Origin: G963422565 sp963422565
Lineage (GTDB): Bacteria > Pseudomonadota > Alphaproteobacteria > MPNO01
Assembly (NCBI GenBank): GCA_963422565.1
Contig: OY730228.1
Span: forward strand, 1,054,001 to 1,118,000
Reading direction: 5' to 3'
DNA: 64,000 bases
Below the pieces are notes generated by a model. The model had not been told where the DNA came from, ran no database searches, and worked only from the letters and a program-made list of their open reading frames with translations. The first letter of the stretch is position 1, and the number at the start of each line of letters is the position of its first letter. The translations under genes were made by a program, and so were the position numbers. This document shows, in pieces, positions 34,519-42,773 of the stretch.

Positions 34519-35528
34519 GGCGCGATGATGATCTTTCCGATCACCTCGCGATCACACAGCCTGCGGACCCCTTCCCGCGTGTCCTCGAGAGGCAGCACGT
34601 CATCGATCACCGGGTCGAGCCGTCCTTCCCGGATCAGCGCCATGAGCCGGATCAGGTCTTCCGACGCCCAGCTGTTGGAGCCGAGGATCTTGAGCTCGAA
34701 GGTCCAGATATAGCGGAGATCCGTGTTGGGATCGTATCCGGCGGTCGCGCCGCAGGTCATCAGCCGACCGCCCCGTTTCAGCGCGCGGAGGCTCGGGACC
34801 CAACTGTCGCCGCCGGTGAAGTTGACCACCATGTCCACACCGCCGGTAAAGCGGCGCCGGTGCGGCTTCTCGTAGAGCCTCCAAATCTCCTTGACGAAGT
34901 CGGTTTCGGAGTAGTTGATCACATGGTCGGCGCCCCACGACCTGAGCGCCTCCAGCTTCGCCGCCGTGCTGCCGCAGGCGACGACCTCGGCGCCGATCAG
35001 CTTGGCCAGCAGGACGCAGCACGACCCGACTCCGCCGCTCGCGCCCAGGACCAGGATCCGTTCGCCGGCCTCGAGACCGCCATGGGTGAATAGCATGCGG
35101 TGCGCCGTCCCGTAGGCCACCGGCAGCGCGGCGGCCTGGGCGTGGGTGACGCCGTCCGGTATCCGGATCAGCCGCGCGGCATCGACGAGGCAGTATTCGG
35201 CGGTGCCGCCGGGGATCATCTCTCCCATCAGGCCCTTTTCCGGGGCGATCGGATCGAGCGGGTTGACGAGCACCCGATCCCCCGTCGCCCAACCGGCCAC
35301 TCCGGGGCCGATCTCGACGATGTCGCCGGCGATGTCCAGACCGATGATCATCGGCATCGGCACCTTGATGCCCGGCATACCCTGACAGGTGAAGACGTCG
35401 TGATAGTTGAGTGACGTCGCCCGGACGCGGATCACGACCTGGCCTTCGCCGGCCTTGGGGTCCGGGAAGTCTGGGTCGAACGTCAGCGCCTCGATACCGC
35501 CATGCTCGTGCAAGCAGACTGCCCGCAT
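34515..35528 (-). CDS. Medium-chain dehydrogenase/reductase (zinc-type ADH/quinone oxidoreductase-like)
   Basis: A 337-residue MDR enzyme. The catalytic domain begins MRAVCLHEHGGIEALTFDPDFP and contains TSLNYHDVFTCQGMPG and IIGLDIAGDIVEIGPGVAGW; the nucleotide-binding domain has VLGASGGVGSCCVLLAKLIGAEVV and a later VNFTGG. The structural-zinc Cys cluster is absent, so it resembles the quinone oxidoreductase/crotonyl reductase-like branch. ATG 35528 is chosen from homology. It is translationally coupled to the ligase gene downstream, suggesting the pair activates and reduces or oxidises the same acid side chain. Confidence 0.88.
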   Translation of the reverse strand: MRAVCLHEHGGIEALTFDPDFPDPKAGEGQVVIRVRATSLNYHDVFTCQGMPGIKVPMPMIIGLDIAGDIVEIGPGVAGWATGDRVLVNPLDPIAPEKGLMGEMIPGGTAEYCLVDAARLIRIPDGVTHAQAAALPVAYGTAHRMLFTHGGLEAGERILVLGASGGVGSCCVLLAKLIGAEVVACGSTAAKLEALRSWGADHVINYSETDFVKEIWRLYEKPHRRRFTGGVDMVVNFTGGDSWVPSLRALKRGGRLMTCGATAGYDPNTDLRYIWTFELKILGSNSWASEDLIRLMALIREGRLDPVIDDVLPLEDTREGVRRLCDREVIGKIIIAP

Positions 35529-35668
35529 AGGAAACTCCCGAAACTCGTGGACCCATCGGCGATCCCGCCGCCGCGAATCCACCGACCCGTCCCGAACCCC
35601 GCATGGCGGACGGAACCGGGCCGCGGTTGCGCCGCCGACCGCGCCGGCCTAAGACTCCGCGCGCGGGC

Positions 35669-35746
<78 letters not shown>

Positions 35747-35785
35747 CCGGCCCTACCGCGGACGCCCCGCACCGGCGGCGGAAGA

Positions 35786-35861
35786 TGGTGCCCAGGGGTG
35801 GAATCGAACCACCGACACCATGATTTTCAGTCATGTGCTCTACCGACTGAGCTACCTGGGC
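35786..35861 (-). tRNA. tRNA-Phe (anticodon GAA)
   Basis: A 76-base cloverleaf on the minus strand. The acceptor stem is GCCCAGG with CCTGGGC, and CCA is encoded. The D-arm AGCTCAGTCGGTAGAGC is typical. The anticodon stem CATGA/TCATG encloses the loop CTGAAAA, giving anticodon GAA. It converges with the tRNA-Pro gene, 40 bp away. Confidence 0.97.
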
Positions 35862-36292
35862 TCGACGCCGGCTTTATAGAGCGGCGGCCGATGCGCTGTC
35901 CAGACAGACGCGTCTCGACGCGCAGCGCGGGCTCGGGCGCCGCATCGCGCACCGATCCGGCAGACCCGTCGCGGGTATCCCGAACGAGTCCGCGCCTATG
36001 GCGGTGCGGGTCCGGGCGCGCCGAACGGATATGGGAGACGGGCTACCGAGTCTCCGGGCGGTCTTGAGACCGCCGGATCGCATTACAGCGCTACATCGAC
36101 TATGGCGACCGGAAATCGACGACTTGCAAGCCGAAATCGGCCCAATGCAACCCGGATCGTCCTCTGTCGTCCTACAATGCGGTATGGATGGGCCGATCCA
36201 GGCATTTCCGTCAGGGCAATGGGCTGAAATGCGAAGCGCCAGATCGCGGCGCGCTATGTTATAGCTTCCGGCGGACTCTCGGCGAGGCGGCG
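35862..36292. other. Intergenic region before the ETF-QO gene, with a short hairpin
   Basis: About 430 bp without a supported gene. It holds the upstream (promoter) side of the tRNA-Phe gene and of the ETF-QO gene. A perfect hairpin lies at 36057-36074 (7-base arms GGCGGTC/GACCGCC, loop TTGA) without a T-run. A reading frame runs on into ETF-QO from 36188 but its first 35 codons show no homology. Confidence 0.5.
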
Positions 36293-37945
36293 GTGCAACG
36301 GGATGCGATGGACTACGATGTCGTGATCGTCGGCGCCGGTCCTTCGGGTCTGGCGGCGGCGATCCGGCTCAGACAGCTATGCGCCCAGCACGGCGAAGAT
36401 CTCTCGGTATGCGTCATCGAGAAGGGATCGGAGGTCGGCGCGCATATCCTGTCGGGCGCGGTGCTGGAGACCCGGGCGCTCGACGAGCTGCTGCCGGGCT
36501 GGGCGTCGATGGGCGCGCCTGTCCGCACCCCCGTTTCCGGCGAGCGCTTCATGTTCCTGACCGAAACGCGGGGAGTCTCCGTTCCCAGGCCGCTGCTTCC
36601 CTCCTGCCTTAGGAATGACGGCAATTTCGTGATCAGCCTCGGCAATCTGTGCCGTTGGCTCGCCGAGCAGGCAGAGGCGGCCGGGGTCGAGATCTATCCG
36701 GGCTTCGCCGCGTCCGAGATCCTCTACGGCGCGGACGGCGCCGTCGGGGGCGTCGCCACCGGGGACATGGGGGTCACCAGGACCGGCGCGCGGGGGCCGA
36801 GCTACCAGCCCGGCGTCGAGCTGCGCGGGAGGTTCACGCTCTTCGCCGAGGGCTGCCGCGGCAGCCTGGGCAAGAGCCTCATGGAACGCTTCGCGCTTCG
36901 CGGCGAGGCGGCGCCGCAGACCTACGGCATTGGGCTCAAGGAGCTCTGGGAGGTGGATTCGCCGCTGCACCGCCCCGGCATGGTCGTGCACACCGTCGGA
37001 TGGCCGCTCGACCGCGCAATCTATGGCGGCTCGTTCCTCTACCATCTCGAGGACAACATGGTCTCGGTCGGCTTCGTGATCGGGCTCGATTACGCCAACC
37101 CCCATCTCAGCCCCCATGAGGAGTTTCAGCGCTTCAAGACACATCCCGAAATCCGCGGGATTTTCGCCGGTGGGCGCCGCGTGGCCTATGGCGCGCGCGC
37201 CGTCAACGAGGGCGGGCTCCAGTCGCTGCCGCGGCTGGTCTTCCCCGGCGGCGCGTTGATCGGCTGCGAGGCCGGCACCCTCGTCACCCCCAAGATCAAG
37301 GGCACCCACACCGCGATGAAGTCGGGCATGCTGGCGGCGGAGGCGGCCCATGCCGCGCTCGCCGAAGGCGTGGATCGCGCGGGAAACGTCCTGGACGCCT
37401 ATCCCGAGTCGGTCCGCGGGTCATGGCTGTGGGACGAGCTCCACCGCGCCCGCAACGTGCGTCCGGCGTTCAAGTGGGGCCTGTGGGCGGGAGCGCTCCA
37501 TGCCGGGATCGATCAGACCCTGTTCCGGGGCAAGGCGCCGTGGACGCTCCGGCACGGCCGTCCGGATCACGCGGCGACCCGGCCCGCCGCCGAGTGCGCG
37601 CCGATCGACTACCCGGCCCCGGACGGCGTGCTGACCTTCGACCGGCTGACCAATCTTTCTTTCTCCGCCACCAACCACGCCGAAGATCAACCCGTGCATC
37701 TGACCCTGAAGGACCAGGCGGTTCCGATCGAGGTCAATCTGAGGCTTTACGACGCACCGGAGCAGCGCTATTGCCCAGCCGGGGTCTACGAGATCCTCCG
37801 CGACGGCGAGAGCGGGGCGCCGCGCCTCCAGATCAACGCGCAGAACTGCCTCCACTGCAAGACCTGCGACATCAAGGACCCGCGCCAGAACATCGACTGG
37901 GTGGTGCCGGAGGGCGGCGGCGGGCCGAACTATCCGAACATGTAG
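36293..37945 (+). CDS. etfQO: Electron-transfer flavoprotein:ubiquinone oxidoreductase
   Basis: A 550-residue membrane-associated FAD/4Fe-4S enzyme passing electrons from reduced ETF to ubiquinone. The start is taken as GTG 36293 (VQRDAMDYDVVIVGAGPSGL), because homologues begin MERESMEYDVVIVG; ATG 36308 is the alternative. The FAD motif GAGPSGLAAA is at residue 13. Family blocks include GAHILSGAVLETRALDELLP, ISLGNLCRWLAEQAE, GGLQSLPRLVFPGGALIG and KIKGTHTAMKSGMLAAEA. The C-terminal 4Fe-4S cluster Cys residues lie in RYCPAGVYEI and NAQNCLHCKTCDIKDPRQNI. It would serve the acyl-CoA dehydrogenase class encoded at 28625. Confidence 0.96.
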   Translation: MQRDAMDYDVVIVGAGPSGLAAAIRLRQLCAQHGEDLSVCVIEKGSEVGAHILSGAVLETRALDELLPGWASMGAPVRTPVSGERFMFLTETRGVSVPRPLLPSCLRNDGNFVISLGNLCRWLAEQAEAAGVEIYPGFAASEILYGADGAVGGVATGDMGVTRTGARGPSYQPGVELRGRFTLFAEGCRGSLGKSLMERFALRGEAAPQTYGIGLKELWEVDSPLHRPGMVVHTVGWPLDRAIYGGSFLYHLEDNMVSVGFVIGLDYANPHLSPHEEFQRFKTHPEIRGIFAGGRRVAYGARAVNEGGLQSLPRLVFPGGALIGCEAGTLVTPKIKGTHTAMKSGMLAAEAAHAALAEGVDRAGNVLDAYPESVRGSWLWDELHRARNVRPAFKWGLWAGALHAGIDQTLFRGKAPWTLRHGRPDHAATRPAAECAPIDYPAPDGVLTFDRLTNLSFSATNHAEDQPVHLTLKDQAVPIEVNLRLYDAPEQRYCPAGVYEILRDGESGAPRLQINAQNCLHCKTCDIKDPRQNIDWVVPEGGGGPNYPNM

Positions 37946-37946
37946 C

Positions 37947-37981
37947 CGGCGGATGACCCATCGCGCATCGGCGGTCCGCCG
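37947..37981 (+). terminator. Possible hairpin behind ETF-QO
   Basis: Directly behind the ETF-QO stop, CGGCGGA can pair with TCCGCCG (7 bp), with a competing shorter palindrome GGCGGTCCGCC. There is no T-tract, so a terminator role is only suggested by position. Confidence 0.25.
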
Positions 37982-38005
37982 TCGGCTGGGTTCGCCCGCC
38001 CCCTA

Positions 38006-39144
38006 GGGAATGTCTGAACGAGTCGGTTCTGTGATGATCGTTGGACTGGTCGGGTAGTGGGTGACCGATGGAGCAGTCGACCTTCGCGGGGCTGGAGCAC
38101 GACCTGAAGAAGCGTTGCACGCGGCGCGAGGCGTTTTGCGAGAAGATGGACGGGCTGGTTCCTCGGGGTCGTCCGGAGACGCGCATCAAGCCGTTCTACC
38201 CGAAGGCCGGTCGCGGTCGGCGGCCCTATCCGCTGGAGGTGATGCTTCGCGTTCACTGTGTGCAACTGTTCTACAGCTTGAGCGACCCGGGGATGGAGGA
38301 TCTGCTCTACGAGGTGGAGCAGGTCGCGGCGGTTCGTGGGGCTGCGCCTGTCGGGTGCGCTGCCCGACGAGACGACGATCCTGCACTTCCGCCACTTGCT
38401 GGAGAGGCGCGGTCCGGGCGAGACGCTGCTCGAGGAGATCGACGCGCATCCGGATGCGCTCGAGCAGGGGGACGATCGTGGACGCGGGCCTCATCGCCGC
38501 GCCGTCGTCGACGAAGAACCGCACCGGCGAGCGGGACCCGGAGATGCGCCGGACGAAGAAGGGCAATCAGTGGCATTTCGGGATGAAGGCGCATATCGGC
38601 GTGGATGCGCAGTCGGGGTCGGCGCACAGCCTGGAGACGACGACGGCGAACATATCGGACGTGGCGACGGCGCACGCGCCGGTGCACGGGAGCGAGGAGC
38701 GGGTGTGGGGCGACGCGGGCTTCCAGGGGGTGGGCAAGCGCGAAGAGAACCGGGACACGGACGTGGACTGGCAGGTGGCGATGAAGGCCGGCAAGCGCCG
38801 GCTGCTGGACAAGCAGAGTGCGCAGGAGGCCGCGGAGAGGCGCAAGGCCTCGGCGCGGGCCAAGGTGGCGCATCCGTTCTTGTACGTGAAGCGCCACTTC
38901 GGCTACGCCAAGATGCGCTATCGGGGGCTGGCGAAGAACACCCAGCGCATCGCCAGGCGCTACGCCGTCGCCCGATGCGGGGTCTTCCCGTCCGCAACCG
39001 CCGCAAGGCGGGAGAGACAACCGGCTCGGGCATCCAGATCTACATTTCTCGATACAAAACACAATTCCACTGGTCTCCAGCGTTCCGCACACGCGCCGGA
39101 TGACCCGAATGCCCGCCAAAACCCTGGCTGTTCAGACATTACCT
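38006..39144 (+). mobile_element. IS5-family insertion sequence, copy 1 (decayed)
   Basis: The stretch is repeated, in the same orientation, at 59094-60225. The ends are inverted: GGGAATGTCTGAAC on the left, and on the right the complement of GGTAATGTCTGAACAG, typical of the IS5 group. The left flank is CTAG and the right flank TTAG, both of the YTAR type used by IS5, but not an identical pair. It carries a broken transposase gene. It lies between ETF-QO and a second IS remnant. Confidence 0.85.
38068..39030 (+). pseudogene. IS5-family transposase, broken by frameshifts (copy 1)
   Basis: The N terminus (MEQSTFAGLEHDLKKRCTRR...YPKAGRGRRPYPLEVMLRVH...SDPGMEDLLYEVEQVAA) is in one frame to about 38330. 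The next part (RFVGLRLSGALPDETTILHFRHLLERRG) is in a second frame, and from about 38465 the DDE part (GTIVDAGLIAAPSSTKN, MRRTKKGNQWHFGMKAHIGVDA, WGDAGFQGVGKREENR, YRGLAKNTQRIA) is in a third. The first two acidic residues of the triad are present (TIVDA, GDAG), but in the R-x3-E-x6-K motif the Glu is Ala (RAKVAHPFLYVK). A further shift occurs near the C terminus. The protein cannot be active as written. The copy at 59156 shares these breaks and the Ala. Confidence 0.85.
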
Positions 39145-39992
39145 TAGGTCGTGGGCTCATTATTGGGTTGAAGATGTTTTATCCGGAGTCTTGTGGATGC
39201 GAGAGCGATGGCGGCGAGGAAGTTTCTGGCGAGTTTGTGGTAGCGCGTGGCGACGGCGCGGAAGTGCTTGAGTTTGTTGAAGAAGCGTTCGACGAGGTCG
39301 CGCTGCCGGTAGAGTGCGGGATCGACGGAACGTTGAACCCTTCGGTTCTTCCGGGTGGGGATGTGCGGCGTGGAGCAATGTGCGCGGATCAGCGCGAGGA
39401 CCGCCCGGGCTTCGTAGCCCCGGTCGCCCCCCCGGTCGGCGACGGTGTCGCGCGCCGGCGTCAAGCCGGCAAGCAGCGCCGCCACGGCGGCCTTGTCGGA
39501 CGCCTGGCCGGGACTGAGCAGGACCCTGACCGGCAGGCCGTGCCCATCGACCACAGCGTGGAGCTTGGTGGTCAGCCCCCCGCGAGAGCGTCCGATGGCG
39601 TGATCCGGACCCGCTTTTTTTCGCCCGCCGCGTGCTGGTGGGCACGGATAACCGAGCTGTCGATGAGATGAAGCTCATCCGGTTCCCGCGCGCGCAGCGC
39701 CTCGAAAACCCGCAGCTACACGCCCCGCTTGGCCCAGCGATTTTAGCGGTTGTAGACCATCGTGCAAGGCCCGTAGCGCTCGGGCAGGTCGCGCCACGGC
39801 GCGCCCGTGCGCAGAACCCGGAAAATGCCGCTGAGAACGCGACGGTCGTCGACCCGCGGCACGCCGCGCGGCTTGTCGGGAAGCAAAGGCTCGATGATCG
39901 CCCACTCGGCATCCGTCAGATCGTGCCGCCCCATCGCCAACCTCCCATATCTCGACCCGACAGGCCACCAGGCATACCACCTCTGGTGGCTA
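39144..39992 (-). mobile_element. IS5-family (IS427/ISL2-like group) insertion sequence remnant with broken transposase
   Basis: On the minus strand from ATG 39940 the transposase begins MAMGRHDLTDAEWAIIEPLLPDKPRG...GIFRVLRTGAPWRDLPERYGPCTMVYNR, then hits TAA. The same frame continues NRWAKRGV, TAG, LRVFEALRAREPDELHLIDSSVIRAHQHAAGEKK, and near a G-run around 39575 the reading passes to another frame with GLTTKLHAVVDGHGLPVRVLLSPG...YEARAVLALI...RDLVERFFNKLKHFRAVATRYHK, ending TAA at 39144. The orfA/orfB frame change is known in this group, but the two stops are additional decay. The plus-strand left end abuts IS copy 1, which probably inserted at or in it. Right boundary is uncertain; an 8-bp inverted repeat (GCCACCAG/CTGGTGGC) lies at 39964-39990. 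Confidence 0.75.
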
Positions 39993-40013
39993 TGGATGCA
40001 GAACCTAGGCTGC

Positions 40014-40023
40014 GGGGGGGGGG
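40014..40023 (+). promoter_or_regulatory. Ten-G homopolymer at the ribosome-binding position of ccmA
   Basis: Ten consecutive G residues end one base before the ccmA ATG (40025). They occupy the place of a Shine-Dalgarno sequence, and no other purine-rich site is in range except GGAT further away. Homopolymers of this length can slip in replication. Confidence 0.6.
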
Positions 40024-40024
40024 C

Positions 40025-40642
40025 ATGTCGGTCTTCACCGGTCGTGGGCTGGGCTGCGAACGCGGCGACCGGGCGGTCTTCTCGGGGCTCGACTTCGCTC
40101 TCGGGGCCGGGGAGGCGCTGGTCCTGCGGGGAGGCAACGGCGCCGGCAAGACATCGCTGCTACGGCTCATGGCGGGGCTGGCCGCGCCGGCCGCCGGGCG
40201 GCTTCTCTGGGACGGGGTCGACATCGCCGAGGACCCGGCGCGGCACGCCGCCCGGCTGCGCTTCGTAGGTCATCGCGACGCCGTCAAGCCGGCGCTGACG
40301 GCGGCCGAGAACCTGCGTTTCTGGGCGCGGCTGCAGGGGGCGGGCGGCGGCGTCCCGGCCGCCCTCGCCCGGTTCGGGCTCGACCGCCTCGCCGACACCC
40401 CCGCGCGGTTCCTCTCGGCCGGGCAGCGGCGGCGGCTCGCGCTCGCCCGCGTCGCCGCCGGGACGTCCGAGCTGTGGCTGCTCGACGAACCCACCGTTGC
40501 GCTCGATCCAGAGGGGGTGGCCGCCGTCCTCGGCGCCGTCGAAGCACACCGCGCCGGCGGCGGGCGCTGCGCCATCGCCACCAACGTCCCGCTCGCCCTC
40601 GCGGGCGCGCGGGCGCTCGATCTCGACGCGCACGCCGCATGA
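40025..40642 (+). CDS. ccmA: Heme exporter ATP-binding protein CcmA
   Basis: A 205-residue ABC ATPase of cytochrome c maturation System I. With CcmB it forms the complex that releases holo-CcmE from CcmC. The Walker A is LRGGNGAGKTSLLRLMAG near residue 40, the signature is FLSAGQRRRLALARVAA and the Walker B is ELWLLDEPTVALD. A short protein with the GHRDAVKPALTAAENLRFWA segment is typical of CcmA. The ATG follows a ten-G tract. It is the first gene of the ccm operon and starts 84 bp from the divergent IS remnant transposase; it overlaps ccmB by 4 bp. Confidence 0.96.
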   Translation: MSVFTGRGLGCERGDRAVFSGLDFALGAGEALVLRGGNGAGKTSLLRLMAGLAAPAAGRLLWDGVDIAEDPARHAARLRFVGHRDAVKPALTAAENLRFWARLQGAGGGVPAALARFGLDRLADTPARFLSAGQRRRLALARVAAGTSELWLLDEPTVALDPEGVAAVLGAVEAHRAGGGRCAIATNVPLALAGARALDLDAHAA

Positions 40643-41304
40643 TCCGGTTCAGTGCCCTCGTCGGCCGAGAGCTGCGGCTGGTCTGGCGGCAACCGGGCGA
40701 GGCGGCGACGGCGGTTCTGTTCTTCATCCTCGCGGTGATACTGTTCCCATTGGGCATCGGGCCGGAGCCGGCGCTGCTGGCGCGGCTCGCCGCCGGGCTG
40801 CTCTGGGTCGCGGCGCTGCTCGCCGCGCTGCTCTCGCTCGACAGGCTGTTTCGCGAGGATCATGAGGACGGCAGCCTCGAACTGCTCCTGCTCTCCCCGG
40901 TCGCCCCGGAGCTCGTCGTCGGCGCCAAGTCCGTCGCCCACTGGCTGACCACCGGCCTGCCGCTGATCGGCGCGGCGCCGCTGATCGGCGCGCTCCTCGA
41001 TTTCGACCCTACGGGCGGTGCCGCGCTGGCGGCCGCGATGGTGCTGGGCACGCCGACGATCAGTCTGATCGGTGCGATGGGCGCGGCGATGACCCTCGGC
41101 GCCCGGACGAGCGGGGTCCTCCTGTCGCTCCTGGTCCTGCCGCTGCTGATCCCGGTCCTGATCTTCGGCGCCGGCGCGGTGCAGGCGGCGCTCGCCGGCG
41201 CCGCGCCGCGCCAGCCCCTGCTGTTCCTCGCCGCGCTGCTTGCCGCCGCCGCCGTCATCGCCCCCTGGGCGGCCGGCGTCGCGGTCCGCCAGGCGATGGA
41301 CTGA
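40639..41304 (+). CDS. ccmB: Heme exporter permease CcmB
   Basis: A 221-residue inner-membrane protein with six predicted TM segments, partner of the CcmA ATPase. The start MIRFSALVGRELRLVWRQPGEAATAVLFF is the family norm, and FREDHEDGSLELLLLSPVAPELVV and LTTGLPLIGAAPLIGALL are conserved blocks. The ATG lies in the ATGA overlap with ccmA. Confidence 0.95.
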   Translation: MIRFSALVGRELRLVWRQPGEAATAVLFFILAVILFPLGIGPEPALLARLAAGLLWVAALLAALLSLDRLFREDHEDGSLELLLLSPVAPELVVGAKSVAHWLTTGLPLIGAAPLIGALLDFDPTGGAALAAAMVLGTPTISLIGAMGAAMTLGARTSGVLLSLLVLPLLIPVLIFGAGAVQAALAGAAPRQPLLFLAALLAAAAVIAPWAAGVAVRQAMD

Positions 41305-41400
41305 GGGCGGCGCGCCCTGTTGACTGGTGCGGCGGCGGCAGCCAACTATGCAGCGAAGCGCCCCGGCGCCCGCGAGACCGTCAGCACCCGTCGTGACCCC

Positions 41401-42144
41401 GTGACCGGCCTGCACAGATTTGCGAACCCCGGACGGTTTCTGCGGTTGGCCGATGCGGTCCAGCCCTGGACGACCGCCGCCGCCGTCCTGCTGATCGGCG
41501 CCGGGCTGGCGGGCGGCCTCCTGCTCTCGCCGCCGGACTATCAGCAGGGCGACGCCGTCCGCATCATGTATGTCCACGTACCGTCGGCCTGGATGGCGAT
41601 GGGGATCTATCTGGCGATGGCGCTGGCCTCCGCAGCCGGGTTGATCTGGCGGCACGCGCTGGCGCATGTCGCCGCCGCGGCCGCCGCGCCGATCGGCGCC
41701 TGCTTCACCGTCGTCTGCCTCGCCACCGGCATGCTTTGGGGCAAGCCGATCTGGGGAGCGTGGTGGGTGTGGGACGCGCGGCTGACCTCGGTCCTGGTGT
41801 TGATGTTCCTCTATCTCGGCTTCATGGCGCTCGCCAAGGCCTTCGACACGACATCGCGGGGCGACCGGGCGGCGGCGCTGCTCGCGGTGGCGGGCGCGGT
41901 CAACCTGCCGGTCATCAAATACTCGGTGGACTGGTGGAACACGCTGCACCAGCCGTCCAGCATCACCCTGACCTCGGCGCCGTCGATCCATGTCTCGATG
42001 CTGGTGCCGCTGCTGGCGACGGCGGCCGGCGCCGCCTGCCTGTTTCTGAGCCTGCTCGCCGTCCGCGTCCGCGCCGAGCTGCTCGCGCGACGCCTTCGGA
42101 CGCTGCGGCTCGCCGAAGCCCATGGCGAGCCCGGGCGGGGCTGA
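41401..42144 (+). CDS. ccmC: Heme handling protein CcmC
   Basis: A 247-residue integral membrane protein that loads heme onto CcmE. The tryptophan-rich motif WGKPIWGAWWVWDARLTS, and His residues in MYVHVPSAWMAMG and WWNTLHQPSSI, are those of CcmC. GTG 41401 (VTGLHRFANPGRFLRLADAVQPW) is chosen because homologues begin here; a longer open frame starts at 41320 without homology. A 96 bp gap separates it from ccmB, the only sizeable gap in the operon. Confidence 0.95.
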   Translation: MTGLHRFANPGRFLRLADAVQPWTTAAAVLLIGAGLAGGLLLSPPDYQQGDAVRIMYVHVPSAWMAMGIYLAMALASAAGLIWRHALAHVAAAAAAPIGACFTVVCLATGMLWGKPIWGAWWVWDARLTSVLVLMFLYLGFMALAKAFDTTSRGDRAAALLAVAGAVNLPVIKYSVDWWNTLHQPSSITLTSAPSIHVSMLVPLLATAAGAACLFLSLLAVRVRAELLARRLRTLRLAEAHGEPGRG

Positions 42145-42151
42145 CGCCAGC

Positions 42152-42334
42152 ATGGACGAGTATGCGCGCTATGTCTGGCCGGCCTACGCGATCGCAGCGG
42201 GGGTGATCGGCGGGCTCGCGATCCAGAGCGTCGCGGCGCTCCGCCGCCGCCGCTGCGAGGCGGAGCGGCTGGAGGCAAGACGGCCCGGGCGCCGCCGCCG
42301 GGACGGTGCCGAGGAAGCCGGGGATGACGCGTAA
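42152..42334 (+). CDS. ccmD: Heme exporter accessory protein CcmD
   Basis: A 60-residue single-TM protein (MDEYARYVWPAYAIAAGVIGGLAIQSVAAL) with a long basic tail, the usual make-up of CcmD, which helps release holo-CcmE from CcmABC. ATG 42152 is chosen because the YVWPAY stretch follows directly as in the family. It overlaps ccmE by 11 bp. Confidence 0.9.
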   Translation: MDEYARYVWPAYAIAAGVIGGLAIQSVAALRRRRCEAERLEARRPGRRRRDGAEEAGDDA

Positions 42335-42773
42335 GCGCCGGCGCATGACCCTGCTCGCCGCGGTCGCCGCGGCGTCTTCGACCGCGGCGGCGCTAGTCCT
42401 CCTCGCGGCCGGGGACGGCGTGGTCTATTTCTACGGCCCGAGCCAGCTCGCCGAGGCCGCGCCGCCGCCGGAGCGGCGTTTCCGCATCGGCGGCATCGTC
42501 GAGGAGGGCTCGGTCGCGCGCGCGGACGACGGGGTGACGGTTCGCTTCCGGGTGACCGATCGCGTCCGCGCCGTGCCGGTCGCCTATGCCGGGCTGCTCC
42601 CCGATCTGTTCCGCGAGGGCCAGGGCGTCGTCGCCGGCGGCCGGCTCGACGGCCAGGGCGTGTTCCGCGCCGACGAAATCCTCGCCAAGCATGACGAGAC
42701 CTATATGCCGCCCGAGGTCGCCGATGCGCTCCGGGCGGCGGGTCGCTGGCGCGGCGGCGCGACGGTCCGATGA
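42324..42773 (+). CDS. ccmE: Periplasmic heme chaperone CcmE
   Basis: A 149-residue membrane-anchored OB-fold heme chaperone. The N-terminal anchor is at about residues 8-35, followed by VVYFYGPSQLAE and FRIGGIVEEGSV, and the covalent heme-binding His is in EILAKHDETYMPPEV near residue 123. It receives heme from CcmC and passes it to CcmF/H. The stop overlaps ccmF by 4 bp (ATGA). Confidence 0.95.
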   Translation: MTRKRRRMTLLAAVAAASSTAAALVLLAAGDGVVYFYGPSQLAEAAPPPERRFRIGGIVEEGSVARADDGVTVRFRVTDRVRAVPVAYAGLLPDLFREGQGVVAGGRLDGQGVFRADEILAKHDETYMPPEVADALRAAGRWRGGATVR

